From NCBI GenBank assembly GCA_017472365.1, contig JAFUQN010000038.1:1-53484 (forward strand): a DNA stretch of 53,484 nt. The letters run 5' to 3'. The notes beneath the pieces are model-generated. The model was not told the DNA's origin and did no database searches. It saw nothing but the letters and a program-made list of their open reading frames with translations. The stretch is from Bacillota bacterium. Lineage in GTDB: Bacteria > Bacillota > Clostridia > Peptostreptococcales > Anaerovoracaceae. Each line of letters starts with the position of its first letter. Within the stretch, counting starts at the first letter, position 1. Shown here one piece after another: positions 43,317 through 51,395 of this stretch. The position numbers and the translations under genes are program-made.

Positions 43317-44687
43317 ATGTATGATGTTTTGATCAAAAATGGAAGATATCCTGATTATCAAACAATGGAATTTGTTTCAGCCGATATTGCGATCTCTGAT
43401 GGAAAGATCATCGAAATCGGGAAAATCGACGGGGAAGCAAAGACTGTGATCGATGCTACCGGACGTATTGTGTCGCCGGGGTTTATCGATATCCATATGC
43501 ATGAAGAATATTTCGTTCGTGACGGATTATCCTATGAAGTTGCGAATTATATGCTTCAGATGGGGGTTACCACTTGTATGGGTGGGAATTGCGGTTCGAC
43601 GCATACGCCTGTAAAGGAATTTAAAAAAGCTATCGAACAGATGGGTGGAGCTCCCGTCAATTATATGATCCAGACCGGATATAACACTATCAGAGACGGT
43701 ATGGGAATCGACCGTTATCAGCCGGCCAACGGAGAACAAATTTCAATCATTGCAAAGCAGGTGCAGGAGGATCTGTTGGCTGGTGCCTATGGTATTTCCT
43801 TCGGTTTGGAATATGATCCCGGAATTACTTTTGATGAAGTGATGACTGTCTTGAATACACAGCCGCAGGAAAATTTATATGTTTCGGCTCATTACAGAGA
43901 TGATTCTACCGGCGCGATTGATGCCATCCATGAGATGATCCAGATTGCGAAGGAAAGCGGGAAGCGATTCCAAATTTCTCATCTGAGCAGTTGTTCGGCT
44001 ATGGGGCAGATGGATGAAGCGTTGGAAATCCTGAACCGGGCCATGGCAGAGAACCCGAAACTGCAGTATGATACTTATCCTTATACAGCTTTCGCTACTA
44101 GAATTGGATCTGCAGTATTTGACGAAGGCTGTTTTGAAAAATGGGGAAAGAGCTATGAAAATGTCTGGCTGACTTCCGGAAAATATATGAATCAATTCTG
44201 TACGAAGGAAATCTTCGAGGAAGTGCGCAGAGATGATCCGGATGTGAGAGCTGTAGCCTTTATGATGAATGATGACGAAATCGCGAAAGCGATTGCCAAT
44301 CCCATCGGCTGCATGATCGGCAGTGACGGCGGTGTCAACCGCGGAACCGGTCATCCGAGAGCTGCCGGGACGTTCCCGCGCGTTTTGGGGAAATACGTTC
44401 GTGAAGATAACGTATTACCACTGATCGAGGCTCTGTATAAAATGACGAAGGTGACAGCGGACCGCTTGGAACTGTACAAAAAAGGACGGATCGAAGTGGG
44501 ATGTGATGCGGATATTACGATTTTTGATCCAGATACAATCATGGACGGTGCCACCTTTGAGAATCTGAATATCAAGCCGGTGGGTATTGACGCGGTCATC
44601 GTCAATGGACGACTGGCCATGAAGGATAATGTACAGATCGACGGAAGAGCCGGAAGATTCATTCCCGGTCCCTATATGGAAGAATAA
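43317..44687 (+). CDS. N-acyl-D-amino-acid deacylase (copy 2)
   Basis: A 456-residue paralogue of the deacylase at 34090 with every metal and catalytic motif kept: DIHMHE, GGNCGS, SAHYRDD, ISHLSS, GSDGG and RAAGTFPRVLGKYVRE. The two differ mainly in surface segments around residues 65-140, which may mean different acyl or side-chain preference. AAGGAGG precedes the ATG. It has its own promoter and terminator and is followed by the IclR gene and two permease pairs. Confidence 0.9.
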   Translation: MYDVLIKNGRYPDYQTMEFVSADIAISDGKIIEIGKIDGEAKTVIDATGRIVSPGFIDIHMHEEYFVRDGLSYEVANYMLQMGVTTCMGGNCGSTHTPVKEFKKAIEQMGGAPVNYMIQTGYNTIRDGMGIDRYQPANGEQISIIAKQVQEDLLAGAYGISFGLEYDPGITFDEVMTVLNTQPQENLYVSAHYRDDSTGAIDAIHEMIQIAKESGKRFQISHLSSCSAMGQMDEALEILNRAMAENPKLQYDTYPYTAFATRIGSAVFDEGCFEKWGKSYENVWLTSGKYMNQFCTKEIFEEVRRDDPDVRAVAFMMNDDEIAKAIANPIGCMIGSDGGVNRGTGHPRAAGTFPRVLGKYVREDNVLPLIEALYKMTKVTADRLELYKKGRIEVGCDADITIFDPDTIMDGATFENLNIKPVGIDAVIVNGRLAMKDNVQIDGRAGRFIPGPYMEE

Positions 44688-44700
44688 AATGTGTATGAGG

Positions 44701-44728
44701 AGCTGCATTCTTTTGGAATGCAGCTTTT
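44701..44728 (+). terminator. Terminator of deacylase copy 2
   Basis: AGCTGCATTC and GAATGCAGCT form a 10-bp stem followed by TTT. Confidence 0.85.
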
Positions 44729-44773
44729 CTAATACAGAAAACCTGGGCGGAGAGATAGTATTTCGGAGAAAGA

Positions 44774-44802
44774 TTGCAATGATTTTCATTTCGTAGTAAA
44801 AT
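44774..44802 (+). promoter_or_regulatory. Promoter of the IclR gene with ATTTTCATTT in the spacer
   Basis: TTGCAA (44774-44779) and TAAAAT (44797-44802) are 17 bases apart. ATTTTCATTT, the reverse complement of the recurring decamer, occupies 44782-44791 in the spacer, which suggests autoregulation. A near match, AAATGAAAGT, follows at 44812. Confidence 0.6.
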
Positions 44803-44845
44803 AACACTATAAAATGAAAGTGGAAAGAAAAAAGGAGGGAAGACC

Positions 44846-45583
44846 ATGGCTGTACAGGAAAGTAATGTGAGATCGATTGAACGGGCATTGAATATTTTGG
44901 ACTGTTTTTCCAGAGAAAAACCGGCGTTATCGCTGGTAGAAATATCGAGAATGTTGGATATGTCGCCAAGTACGGTATCTCGTATGGTAGGGACGATGGA
45001 ATCCATGGGATATCTCCAGAGAAACGAAGAGTCGCTGCTGTACAGTCTGGGGTATAAGCTTCCGAATCTGGGTGCAATCTATCTCAGTTCCGTCAGTGTC
45101 CGCGAAGCAGCAAAGCCCCATATGGTGGCTTTGAGAAATCAATTCAATGAGAGTGTTGGGTTGTTTGTGGTAGAAAAAATGTATCGTGTCTGTGTGGAGT
45201 TTGTTCCCAGTACCCAGCCAATCCATCGTGTTATGAGCATCGGTACAAGAATGGAACTGACCAATGGGGCAACAGGACGTGTTTTATTGGCATATCAGGA
45301 CCCTGATTTTGCACGGCAGGTTCTTTTGGTCCATCCATCCGGCGTAACATTTGATCAACTGGAAAAGATCAGAGAACAGGGATATGCTACCAGTCATAAT
45401 GAAAATCCCATCAATCATGGGCTGAGATCAGTGGCTGTTCCTGTATTCAATGCAAATCGTGAAATCGAGGCTGCCATTTTTATCTGTGGACCGGATAACA
45501 GAATCGATGAAAAGAGAATGGAAGAGATGATTGCTATGGCGAAAGAAGAAGCGTGGAAGGTTTCCAAAAAGCTGGGTTATTGA
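44846..45583 (+). CDS. IclR-family transcriptional regulator
   Basis: A 245-residue regulator. The N-terminal winged helix contains SIERALNILDCF and LSLVEISRMLDMSPSTVSRMVGTMES-type recognition helix sequence (about 10-60). The C-terminal IclR effector domain includes LTNGATGRVLLAY and a NPINHGLRSVAVPVF segment. GGAGGG precedes the ATG. Repeated TGAAAA elements surround its own promoter and those of the neighbouring deacylase and permease genes, so it is the best candidate for local control. The ligand is probably the transported or released amino acid; that is inference. Confidence 0.9.
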   Translation: MAVQESNVRSIERALNILDCFSREKPALSLVEISRMLDMSPSTVSRMVGTMESMGYLQRNEESLLYSLGYKLPNLGAIYLSSVSVREAAKPHMVALRNQFNESVGLFVVEKMYRVCVEFVPSTQPIHRVMSIGTRMELTNGATGRVLLAYQDPDFARQVLLVHPSGVTFDQLEKIREQGYATSHNENPINHGLRSVAVPVFNANREIEAAIFICGPDNRIDEKRMEEMIAMAKEEAWKVSKKLGY

Positions 45584-45600
45584 GTAATCATTGTGTATGG

Positions 45601-45626
45601 GCCGTCGGAAACGACGGCTCTTTTTT
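45601..45626 (+). terminator. Terminator of the IclR gene
   Basis: GCCGTCG and CGACGGC pair around a GAAA tetraloop, followed by TCTTTTTT. Confidence 0.92.
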
Positions 45627-45657
45627 ATGGAGAAAAAGTAGCTTAGTTTTCGTATAA

Positions 45658-45672
45658 TGAAAATAATTTTCA
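45658..45672 (+). promoter_or_regulatory. Perfect palindrome of IclR-operator architecture
   Basis: TGAAAATAATTTTCA is a perfect 7-1-7 palindrome 20 bases upstream of the -35 of yfcC copy 2. The recalled Escherichia coli IclR consensus TGGAAATNATTTCCA has the same architecture. It is therefore a candidate site for the IclR protein encoded just upstream. Confidence 0.6.
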
Positions 45673-45691
45673 AAAATAAAAACGATAAGTC

Positions 45692-45720
45692 TTTACAAAA
45701 TGAAAAAATTGGCGTAGTAT
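45692..45720 (+). promoter_or_regulatory. Promoter of yfcC copy 2
   Basis: TTTACA (45692-45697) and TAGTAT (45715-45720) are 17 bases apart; the spacer starts with AAATGAAAAA, one base from the recurring decamer. Confidence 0.65.
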
Positions 45721-45820
45721 GTACATGAAGTAAAAACCATTTTCATTTCTTTTCAAATACGATTCCTCAAATGAAAGGATACCGTTTACAGGTTTGGGGA
45801 AGAAAGGTAAGGTGACACAG

Positions 45821-47227
45821 ATGGAAGAAAAGAAGAAGAAAAAGTTTGAAATGCCTCATACTTACATTATTTTGATCATCTTTGCGATGGTCATGGCGGT
45901 TATGACCTATGTGGTTCCAGCCGGGGAGTATATACGCGTAGCGGACCCGGCGACCGGAAGACAGGTCATTGATCCGGAAAGCTTCCATTATGTTGAAAAC
46001 GATCCGGTAACACCATTCGAATTTATCAAAGCTTATCCTGAAGGGATGAATAAAGCTGCCAATGTAACATTATTCGTATTTATCACCGGTGGTTCCTTCG
46101 GAATCATCATGGAAACCGGATCTGTCAACAAGGCTTTGGGACGATTGGCCCTCGGGATGAGAGGAAAAGAAAAACTGTTGATTCCGCTGGTTATCTTCAT
46201 CTTCTCTCTGGGCGGTGCAACCTTTGGTATGTGGGAAGAAATGATTCCGTTTATTCCCTTGGGTGTTGTCTTAGCTAGATCTGTCGGATATGATGCAATG
46301 GTCGGTGCAGCCATGATTATTACCGGTGCTGCCTGCGGCTTCAGCTCCGGCTGGATGAACCCCTTCACTACAGGGATCGCTCAGGGAATTGCAGAATTAC
46401 CGCTGTTCTCCGGTATCGGTTATCGACTGATTATTTGGATTTCTCTAGTAGTAGTTACTTCGTTATATATCATGCGATATGCTGCAAAAGTAAAGAAGAA
46501 TCCGGAATTATCCATTATTGCAGATATCGAACGTGAAGAAGCAAACAATAAGATGGATTTGGATCATTTGGAAACCATGGGAACAAGAGACTACCTGGTA
46601 CTGGCGACTTTCGTCGGTGGTATGGGTGTCATGGTCTACGGTGTATCGAAATACGGATGGTTCTTGACAGAAATCGGTGCGATTTTCCTGACAATGGGTG
46701 CACTTTGCGGGTTATTCGCCGGAAACAATCCCAGTAAAGTTGCCTCTCAGTTCGTAGCTGGAGCAAAGGGAATCTGCTTTGGTGCGCTGGTTGCCGGTGT
46801 TGCGAGAGCGGCAGTTGTAATTATGGAAAGTGGCTCCATTATTGATACCGCGGTTTATGGACTGAGCGGTTTGATTGGGGATCTACCGCCGGCCCTGGCC
46901 GCAGCTGCAATGTACTGGGTGCAGATCGGTATGGACTTTGTAATCAACTCTGGTTCCGGTCAGGCAGCAGCTACTATGCCGATCATGGTTCCTATCGCGG
47001 ACGTTCTGGGGATCACAAGACAGACTGCTGTACTGTGTTTCCAGTTTGGTGACAGCTTTACCAATGCGTTCTGGCCCACTGCAGGTACACTGATGGCTTG
47101 TCTTGGTATTGCGAAGATTTCTTATGACAGATGGTTGAAATTCTTCATACCGCTGATTGGGATCTGGTTTGTAATGGCTTCCGGTTTCTGTGCATATGCA
47201 GCAGCGACTCAGTGGGGACCGTTCTAG
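45821..47227 (+). CDS. YfcC-family permease (copy 2)
   Basis: A 468-residue paralogue of the permeases at 35530 and 48635, with the same Lys-rich start, MPHTYIIL first helix, ATFGMWEE, GFSSGWMNPFTTGIAQ, GSGQAAATMPIMVP and FGDSFTNAFWP motifs. About 11-12 hydrophobic segments are visible, with a charged cytoplasmic loop near residues 225-250. The ATG at 45821 is preferred over an upstream in-frame start because GGTAAGGTGA lies directly before it. It is closer to copy 3 than to copy 1 in the loop sequences by eye. An AbrB-family permease follows after a hairpin. Confidence 0.87.
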   Translation: MEEKKKKKFEMPHTYIILIIFAMVMAVMTYVVPAGEYIRVADPATGRQVIDPESFHYVENDPVTPFEFIKAYPEGMNKAANVTLFVFITGGSFGIIMETGSVNKALGRLALGMRGKEKLLIPLVIFIFSLGGATFGMWEEMIPFIPLGVVLARSVGYDAMVGAAMIITGAACGFSSGWMNPFTTGIAQGIAELPLFSGIGYRLIIWISLVVVTSLYIMRYAAKVKKNPELSIIADIEREEANNKMDLDHLETMGTRDYLVLATFVGGMGVMVYGVSKYGWFLTEIGAIFLTMGALCGLFAGNNPSKVASQFVAGAKGICFGALVAGVARAAVVIMESGSIIDTAVYGLSGLIGDLPPALAAAAMYWVQIGMDFVINSGSGQAAATMPIMVPIADVLGITRQTAVLCFQFGDSFTNAFWPTAGTLMACLGIAKISYDRWLKFFIPLIGIWFVMASGFCAYAAATQWGPF

Positions 47228-47263
47228 AGGGAGTACATAATAGCAAGACCGAATTAAATAAAA

Positions 47264-47294
47264 GGAGGGCACCCCACGGTGCCTCTCTTTTTTC
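47264..47294 (+). terminator. Conserved GGCACC/GGTGCC hairpin after yfcC copy 2
   Basis: GGCACC (47268-47273), loop CCAC and GGTGCC (47278-47283), with weaker outer pairs and then a T-run (CTTTTTT). The next gene begins soon after, so it may attenuate rather than fully stop transcription. Confidence 0.75.
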
Positions 47295-47320
47295 TCTGAA
47301 AGGACAACTTGGGGGGAGAC

Positions 47321-48379
47321 ATGGAAGGGAAAATGTTTTTAACGCTGTTGGCTGCAGCGGCTTGTGGAACCGGATTAAAAAGACTGAAGGTTCCCGCAGG
47401 TTTGTTGGTAGGAGCGATTTTAGGTTCTTGTATTTTAAATCTGGGATTCGAAATGGCATATATGCCGAAGGTGGCGAAACTGGCGGCACAAATTGTGGCC
47501 GGAGCCTTTATTGGAACCATGGTCAAAAGGGAAGATATCATCAAAATGAAGGGTATCTATAAAATTGTGCTGGTAGTGGTGGGAGCGTTCTGTGGATTGA
47601 ATATCGCAGTAGGTTATTATACATATTGGAGAACGGAATATGATTTGTTGACGATGCTGATGTGTACGATTCCCGGTGGTCTCAGTGATGTTCCTTTGAT
47701 TGCAGCGGACATGGGGGCAGATCTTCTTCCAGTAGTAACGGTTCACTTCGCCAGAGCTGTAGTGGGAATTGGAATTTTTCCGGTGATTATCGGGTATGTT
47801 TGCAGAAATGATGAAACTCTGGAAGAAAAGCATAAGATGGAAGAGGCGGTGGCCCATGCCCAGGTCAATAAGAAAATCGGTGTAAAGACGACGCTGATTA
47901 CGTCCGCCATGGCACTTGTTTTCGGGCTTGTTGGTAACCGTGTCGGAATTCCCGCGGGAGCTTTGGTCTTTTCGGCGATAGGAATCACTGTTGTGAAAGT
48001 TGGGATTGGTTACGATGCGGGGATGCCGAAGGAAATCAAGAAAGTGGCTCAAATCTTATCAGGAGCTTATATCGGATGTACGATCACCAGGGAAGCGTTT
48101 CATGATATGAATCAATTGATTGAACCTCTGGTTGTCATTATCTTATGTTATACGATCTTAATGATTGTCGTGGGGAATTATCTTCACAAGAAACTTCACG
48201 TTCAACGAAGAGAGGCGATGCTCATGATGACTCCGGCCGGAGCTGGGGATATGGCTTTGATTGCATCCGATCTTGGCGTTGACAGTCCGACATTGATCGT
48301 CGTACAGGTGATCCGGTTATTCATAGCAGATGCGATTATGCCGCAGATATGCAGGCTGGTTGCGATGGTATTAACGTGA
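47321..48379 (+). CDS. AbrB-family membrane permease (copy 1)
   Basis: A 352-residue membrane protein of the AbrB-duplication family, once labelled putative ammonia monooxygenase and unrelated to the AbrB DNA-binding protein. Two similar halves are visible, each starting with a VPAG/IPAG helix and running into GAxIG segments. The first half has CTIPGGLSDVPLIAADMGAD and the second has MMTPAGAGDMALIASDLG, matching pseudo-symmetric substrate motifs. About 9-10 hydrophobic segments are seen. A GGGGGGA site precedes the ATG; an upstream TTG is less likely. Its pairing with YfcC suggests cooperation on the same substrate class. Confidence 0.82.
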   Translation: MEGKMFLTLLAAAACGTGLKRLKVPAGLLVGAILGSCILNLGFEMAYMPKVAKLAAQIVAGAFIGTMVKREDIIKMKGIYKIVLVVVGAFCGLNIAVGYYTYWRTEYDLLTMLMCTIPGGLSDVPLIAADMGADLLPVVTVHFARAVVGIGIFPVIIGYVCRNDETLEEKHKMEEAVAHAQVNKKIGVKTTLITSAMALVFGLVGNRVGIPAGALVFSAIGITVVKVGIGYDAGMPKEIKKVAQILSGAYIGCTITREAFHDMNQLIEPLVVIILCYTILMIVVGNYLHKKLHVQRREAMLMMTPAGAGDMALIASDLGVDSPTLIVVQVIRLFIADAIMPQICRLVAMVLT

Positions 48380-48634
48380 ATGAATTTCAAAAATAAAATT
48401 AATATTTTTAAAAATGAAAATAGAATTTGTTTTTTTATAAGAAAAGGAAGAAAAATAGTAAAATAATAACAAAAATAGCGGATTGTTCGAAAATTCAACT
48501 TTACAATCAAAGAACCCTGGGATATTATTAAGATAATTCAGAAAACTTCGCGTTTTGAACGCGGATCCACTCGGATGATAAGAATGGTACGGTGTAGCTG
48601 TGTTGTTCGGAAGGAAGAAAGGTAAGGTGACATT
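48380..48634. other. Regulatory region before yfcC copy 3
   Basis: This 255-base AT-rich stretch holds an exact AAATGAAAAT (48412-48421) within a long imperfect palindrome (about 48384-48420), and a promoter at 48500-48528. It also has a small leader hairpin CGCGTT-TTG-AACGCG (48549-48563) and the GGTAAGGTGA ribosome binding site. No T-run follows the small hairpin, so it is not an obvious terminator. No gene was found. Confidence 0.55.
48500..48528 (+). promoter_or_regulatory. Promoter of yfcC copy 3
   Basis: TTTACA (48500-48505) and TATTAT (48523-48528) are 17 bases apart, giving a leader of about 100 bases. Confidence 0.65.
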
Positions 48635-50041
48635 ATGGAACAAAAGAAGAAAAAGCCCTTTAAGATGCCGCATACTTACATCATCTTGATTGTCTTTGCG
48701 TTTATTATGGCGGTGCTTACCTATATTGTCCCGGCAGGGGTGTATGACAGAGTGGCAGACCCCGCCACCGGAAGACAGGTCATCGACCCCAACAGCTTCC
48801 ACTATGTAGAAAACGACCCGGTAACGCCCTTTGAATTTATTAAGGCTTATCCAGAAGGTATGAACAAAGCGGCTAACGTAACGCTGTTCGTATTTATGAC
48901 CGGTGGTTCCTTCGGTATCATCATGCAAACAGGTGCCATCACGAAAGCTCTCGGTCGTTTAGCAATCAAAATGCAGGGGAAAGAAAAACTTCTGATTCCG
49001 CTGATCATGTTTATCTTCTCACTGGGAGGCGCGACCTTCGGTATGTGGGAAGAAATGATCCCGTTCATACCATTGGGTATTGTACTGGCCAGATCGGTAG
49101 GATATGACGCAATGGTTGGTGCTGGTATGATCATCGTCGGCTGTAACTGCGGTTTCAGCTCCGGTTGGATGAACCCCTTCACCACAGGTATCGCTCAGGG
49201 GATCGCGGAACTGCCGCTGTTCTCCGGTATCGGCTTACGTCTAGTAGCATGGGCTTTACAGCTGATTATCGGTGCTTTCTGGATCATGCGTTATGCGTCC
49301 AGAGTAAAGAAGAATCCGCAGTTGTCTATCATTGCTGATGTTGAAGAAGAAGAAAAAGGAAACAAACTGGATCTGGAACACATGGAAGAAATGAAGGGAA
49401 GAGATTTCCTGATCCTGGCTGTGTTCGTAGCAGGTATGGTAACCATCGTATACGGTGTAAAGACCTACGGATGGTTCTTAACTGAAATCGGTGCGATCTT
49501 CCTGACCATGGGTGCGATTTGCGGTCTGATCGCAGGAAACAGACCCAGTAAGGTTGCTTCCCAGTTCGTGGAAGGTGCAAAGGACATCGCATTCGGCGCA
49601 TTGGTAGCCGGTGTTGCAAGAGCAGCCGTAGTTATCATGGAAAGCGGCTCCATCATCGACACTGCAGTGTACGCTTTAGCAGGTCTCGTTGGAGACTTCC
49701 CGCCTCCGCTGGCAGCAGCCGTTATGTACTGGGTTGAAACCGGTATCGACTTTGTAATCAACTCCGGTTCCGGCCAGGCAGCAGCAGCAATGCCCATCAT
49801 GGTTCCGCTGGCTGACGTACTGGGTGTTACCAGACAGACCGCGGTTCTGGCTTACCAGTTCGGTGATGGTTTCACCAACGCATTTTGGCCCACCGCAGGT
49901 ACTCTGATGGCAGCTCTCGGTCTTGGTAAGATCTCCTACGACAGATGGATCCGATTCTATCTTCCGATCATCGGTTCCTGGGCAGTGATGGCTTCCCTGC
50001 TTTGTGCATACGCAGCAGCTGTTCAGTGGGGTCCCTTCTAG
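48635..50041 (+). CDS. YfcC-family permease (copy 3)
   Basis: A third 468-residue paralogue with the same motif order: ATFGMWEE, GFSSGWMNPFTTGIAQ, GSGQAAAAMPIMVPLAD and FGDGFTNAFWP. Compared with copy 2 it differs most in the N-terminal tail (EQKKKKPFK) and the loop near residues 225-250. Codons look more uniform and of the highly expressed type (many GGT, ATC, GCA, AAG) than in copies 1 and 2, suggesting that it is the main, constitutive transporter; this is a visual impression. A GGTAAGGTGA site precedes the ATG. Confidence 0.88.
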   Translation: MEQKKKKPFKMPHTYIILIVFAFIMAVLTYIVPAGVYDRVADPATGRQVIDPNSFHYVENDPVTPFEFIKAYPEGMNKAANVTLFVFMTGGSFGIIMQTGAITKALGRLAIKMQGKEKLLIPLIMFIFSLGGATFGMWEEMIPFIPLGIVLARSVGYDAMVGAGMIIVGCNCGFSSGWMNPFTTGIAQGIAELPLFSGIGLRLVAWALQLIIGAFWIMRYASRVKKNPQLSIIADVEEEEKGNKLDLEHMEEMKGRDFLILAVFVAGMVTIVYGVKTYGWFLTEIGAIFLTMGAICGLIAGNRPSKVASQFVEGAKDIAFGALVAGVARAAVVIMESGSIIDTAVYALAGLVGDFPPPLAAAVMYWVETGIDFVINSGSGQAAAAMPIMVPLADVLGVTRQTAVLAYQFGDGFTNAFWPTAGTLMAALGLGKISYDRWIRFYLPIIGSWAVMASLLCAYAAAVQWGPF

Positions 50042-50049
50042 GAATTATC

Positions 50050-50078
50050 GTTCTGGGACAGAGAAAATATGATATAAT
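50050..50078 (+). promoter_or_regulatory. Extended -10 promoter upstream of AbrB-family permease copy 2
   Basis: TGATATAAT (50070-50078) is a perfect extended -10; the -35 (GTTCTG, 50050-50055) is weak. The conserved hairpin at 50100-50126 lies downstream of this promoter, so transcripts starting here would carry it in their leader. Confidence 0.5.
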
Positions 50079-50099
50079 CAACACAACAAAACAGAGGTA

Positions 50100-50126
50100 A
50101 GAAGGGCACCAAACGGTGCCTTTCTT
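50100..50126 (+). terminator. Conserved GGCACC/GGTGCC hairpin after yfcC copy 3
   Basis: AGAAGGGCACC and GGTGCCTTTCT form an 11-bp stem (one G-T pair) with loop AAAC, followed by only a short TTC. It may be a weak terminator or an attenuator before the next permease gene. Confidence 0.7.
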
Positions 50127-50158
50127 CGTGGAAATCGCAGAAAGACTGGAATTAAACT

Positions 50159-51217
50159 ATGTTGTGGAATTTGCTTTTGACTCTGGGGGCAGCGGCCCTG
50201 GGAGGCCTACTGTTCAAAAAACTGAATATACCTGCGGGGCTTCTGGTGGGCGCCATATTCGGTGCGGCTGTGATCCATCTGGGATTTGATGCATCGTATA
50301 TGCCTAAGACAGTAAAAACCATAGCACAGATCGTTGCCGGTGGGTTCATCGGAACCATGGTCAGCCGTGAGGACGTTTTGAAACTGAAATCCCTGTGGAA
50401 AGTGGCGATCCTGGTTTTGGGAGCCTACTGTTCCATGAATATCATTGTCGGATATTGTGCGTATCAGATTTCGGATTTTGATTTACTGACGATGTTGATG
50501 TGTACCATTCCGGGAGGACTGAGTGACGTTCCGTTGATTGCCGCGGATATGGGAGCTGACCTGTTACCGGTCATCATGGTCCATTTCGTCCGTGCAGTGG
50601 CTGGAATCGGGATTTTCCCAATCATCATTTCGCATATCTGCCGGAACGATGAGACGGAGGAAGAAAAGCTGAAGGCAAAGGAAGAAGTCAAAAAATCCCC
50701 TGCGAATAAGGCCGCTGATCTTCAAACGACGGTCATTACTCTGATCCTCTCTACCAGCTTTGGTTTGGTGGGTATGTGGATCGGAATCCCGGCAGGAACA
50801 CTGGTTGGTGCGGCTTTAGGGGTCAGCATGGTCAAAGTCGGCGTGAACTACAACGCCATCATGCCGAAGACGCTGAAGAAAATTGCCCAGGTCATGTCCG
50901 GTGCATACATTGGATGTGCCATCAGTATGGAAGCGTTATTGGGAATCGGAGAAGTGATCGTACCGCTGGTTTTCATCATGGCTTGTTACATGGCCGTCAT
51001 GTACGTAATGGGGAATCTGCTTCATCGGAAATTCAGTATGGCCAGAAAAGAAGCGATGTTGATGATGACGCCGGCGGGAGCCAGCGACATGGCGCTGATT
51101 GCCTCGGATCTGGGGATCAACAGCCCGTCGCTGATCGTGATCCAAGTGGTTCGATTGTTTGTAGCGGACGCCATCATGCCCCAGGTGTGTTATACTGCGG
51201 CGCAGATGTTGGGATAG
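50159..51217 (+). CDS. AbrB-family membrane permease (copy 2)
   Basis: A 352-residue paralogue of the gene at 47321, of identical length. It has the same duplicated architecture and motifs: IPAGLLVGAIFG, CTIPGGLSDVPLIAADMGADLLPV, IPAGTLVGAALG and MMTPAGASDMALIASDLG. The ribosome binding site is weak (ACTGGA). Together with yfcC copy 3 it repeats the yfcC-hairpin-permease unit of the preceding 3 kb, so the whole unit was probably duplicated in tandem. A strong terminator follows. Confidence 0.82.
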   Translation: MLWNLLLTLGAAALGGLLFKKLNIPAGLLVGAIFGAAVIHLGFDASYMPKTVKTIAQIVAGGFIGTMVSREDVLKLKSLWKVAILVLGAYCSMNIIVGYCAYQISDFDLLTMLMCTIPGGLSDVPLIAADMGADLLPVIMVHFVRAVAGIGIFPIIISHICRNDETEEEKLKAKEEVKKSPANKAADLQTTVITLILSTSFGLVGMWIGIPAGTLVGAALGVSMVKVGVNYNAIMPKTLKKIAQVMSGAYIGCAISMEALLGIGEVIVPLVFIMACYMAVMYVMGNLLHRKFSMARKEAMLMMTPAGASDMALIASDLGINSPSLIVIQVVRLFVADAIMPQVCYTAAQMLG

Positions 51218-51237
51218 TGTAAAATGAAATGGAAGAA

Positions 51238-51270
51238 AGACGTATCGAGATGGAACGATGCGTCTTTTTT
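51238..51270 (+). terminator. Terminator of AbrB-family permease copy 2
   Basis: AGACGTATCG and CGATGCGTCT pair over 10 bp with one G-T, followed by a T-run. Confidence 0.9.
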
Positions 51271-51293
51271 ATACCTGTCATAAAGGAAAATCG

Positions 51294-51323
51294 CTGTCAA
51301 TTTATCAGGAAAGCTGATACAAT
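51294..51323 (+). promoter_or_regulatory. Promoter of the YtcJ-type amidohydrolase
   Basis: CTGTCA (51294-51299) and TACAAT (51318-51323) are 18 bases apart, with TG as an extended -10. It follows the preceding terminator. Confidence 0.5.
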
Positions 51324-51395
51324 GACTATGTAATTGTAATTAACGTGGGGACGTGTGTCTTTGCGATAAACAGGGTAATTTACAAGGAGGTACTC

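Larger units (their letters stand above)
45584..45820. other. AT-rich regulatory region before yfcC copy 2
   Basis: This 237-base region carries the iclR terminator (45601-45626), a perfect palindrome (45658-45672), a promoter (45692-45720) and further TGAAAA-type elements at 45698, 45739 and 45769. No small gene was found. A GGTAAGGTGA ribosome binding site ends it. Confidence 0.6.
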
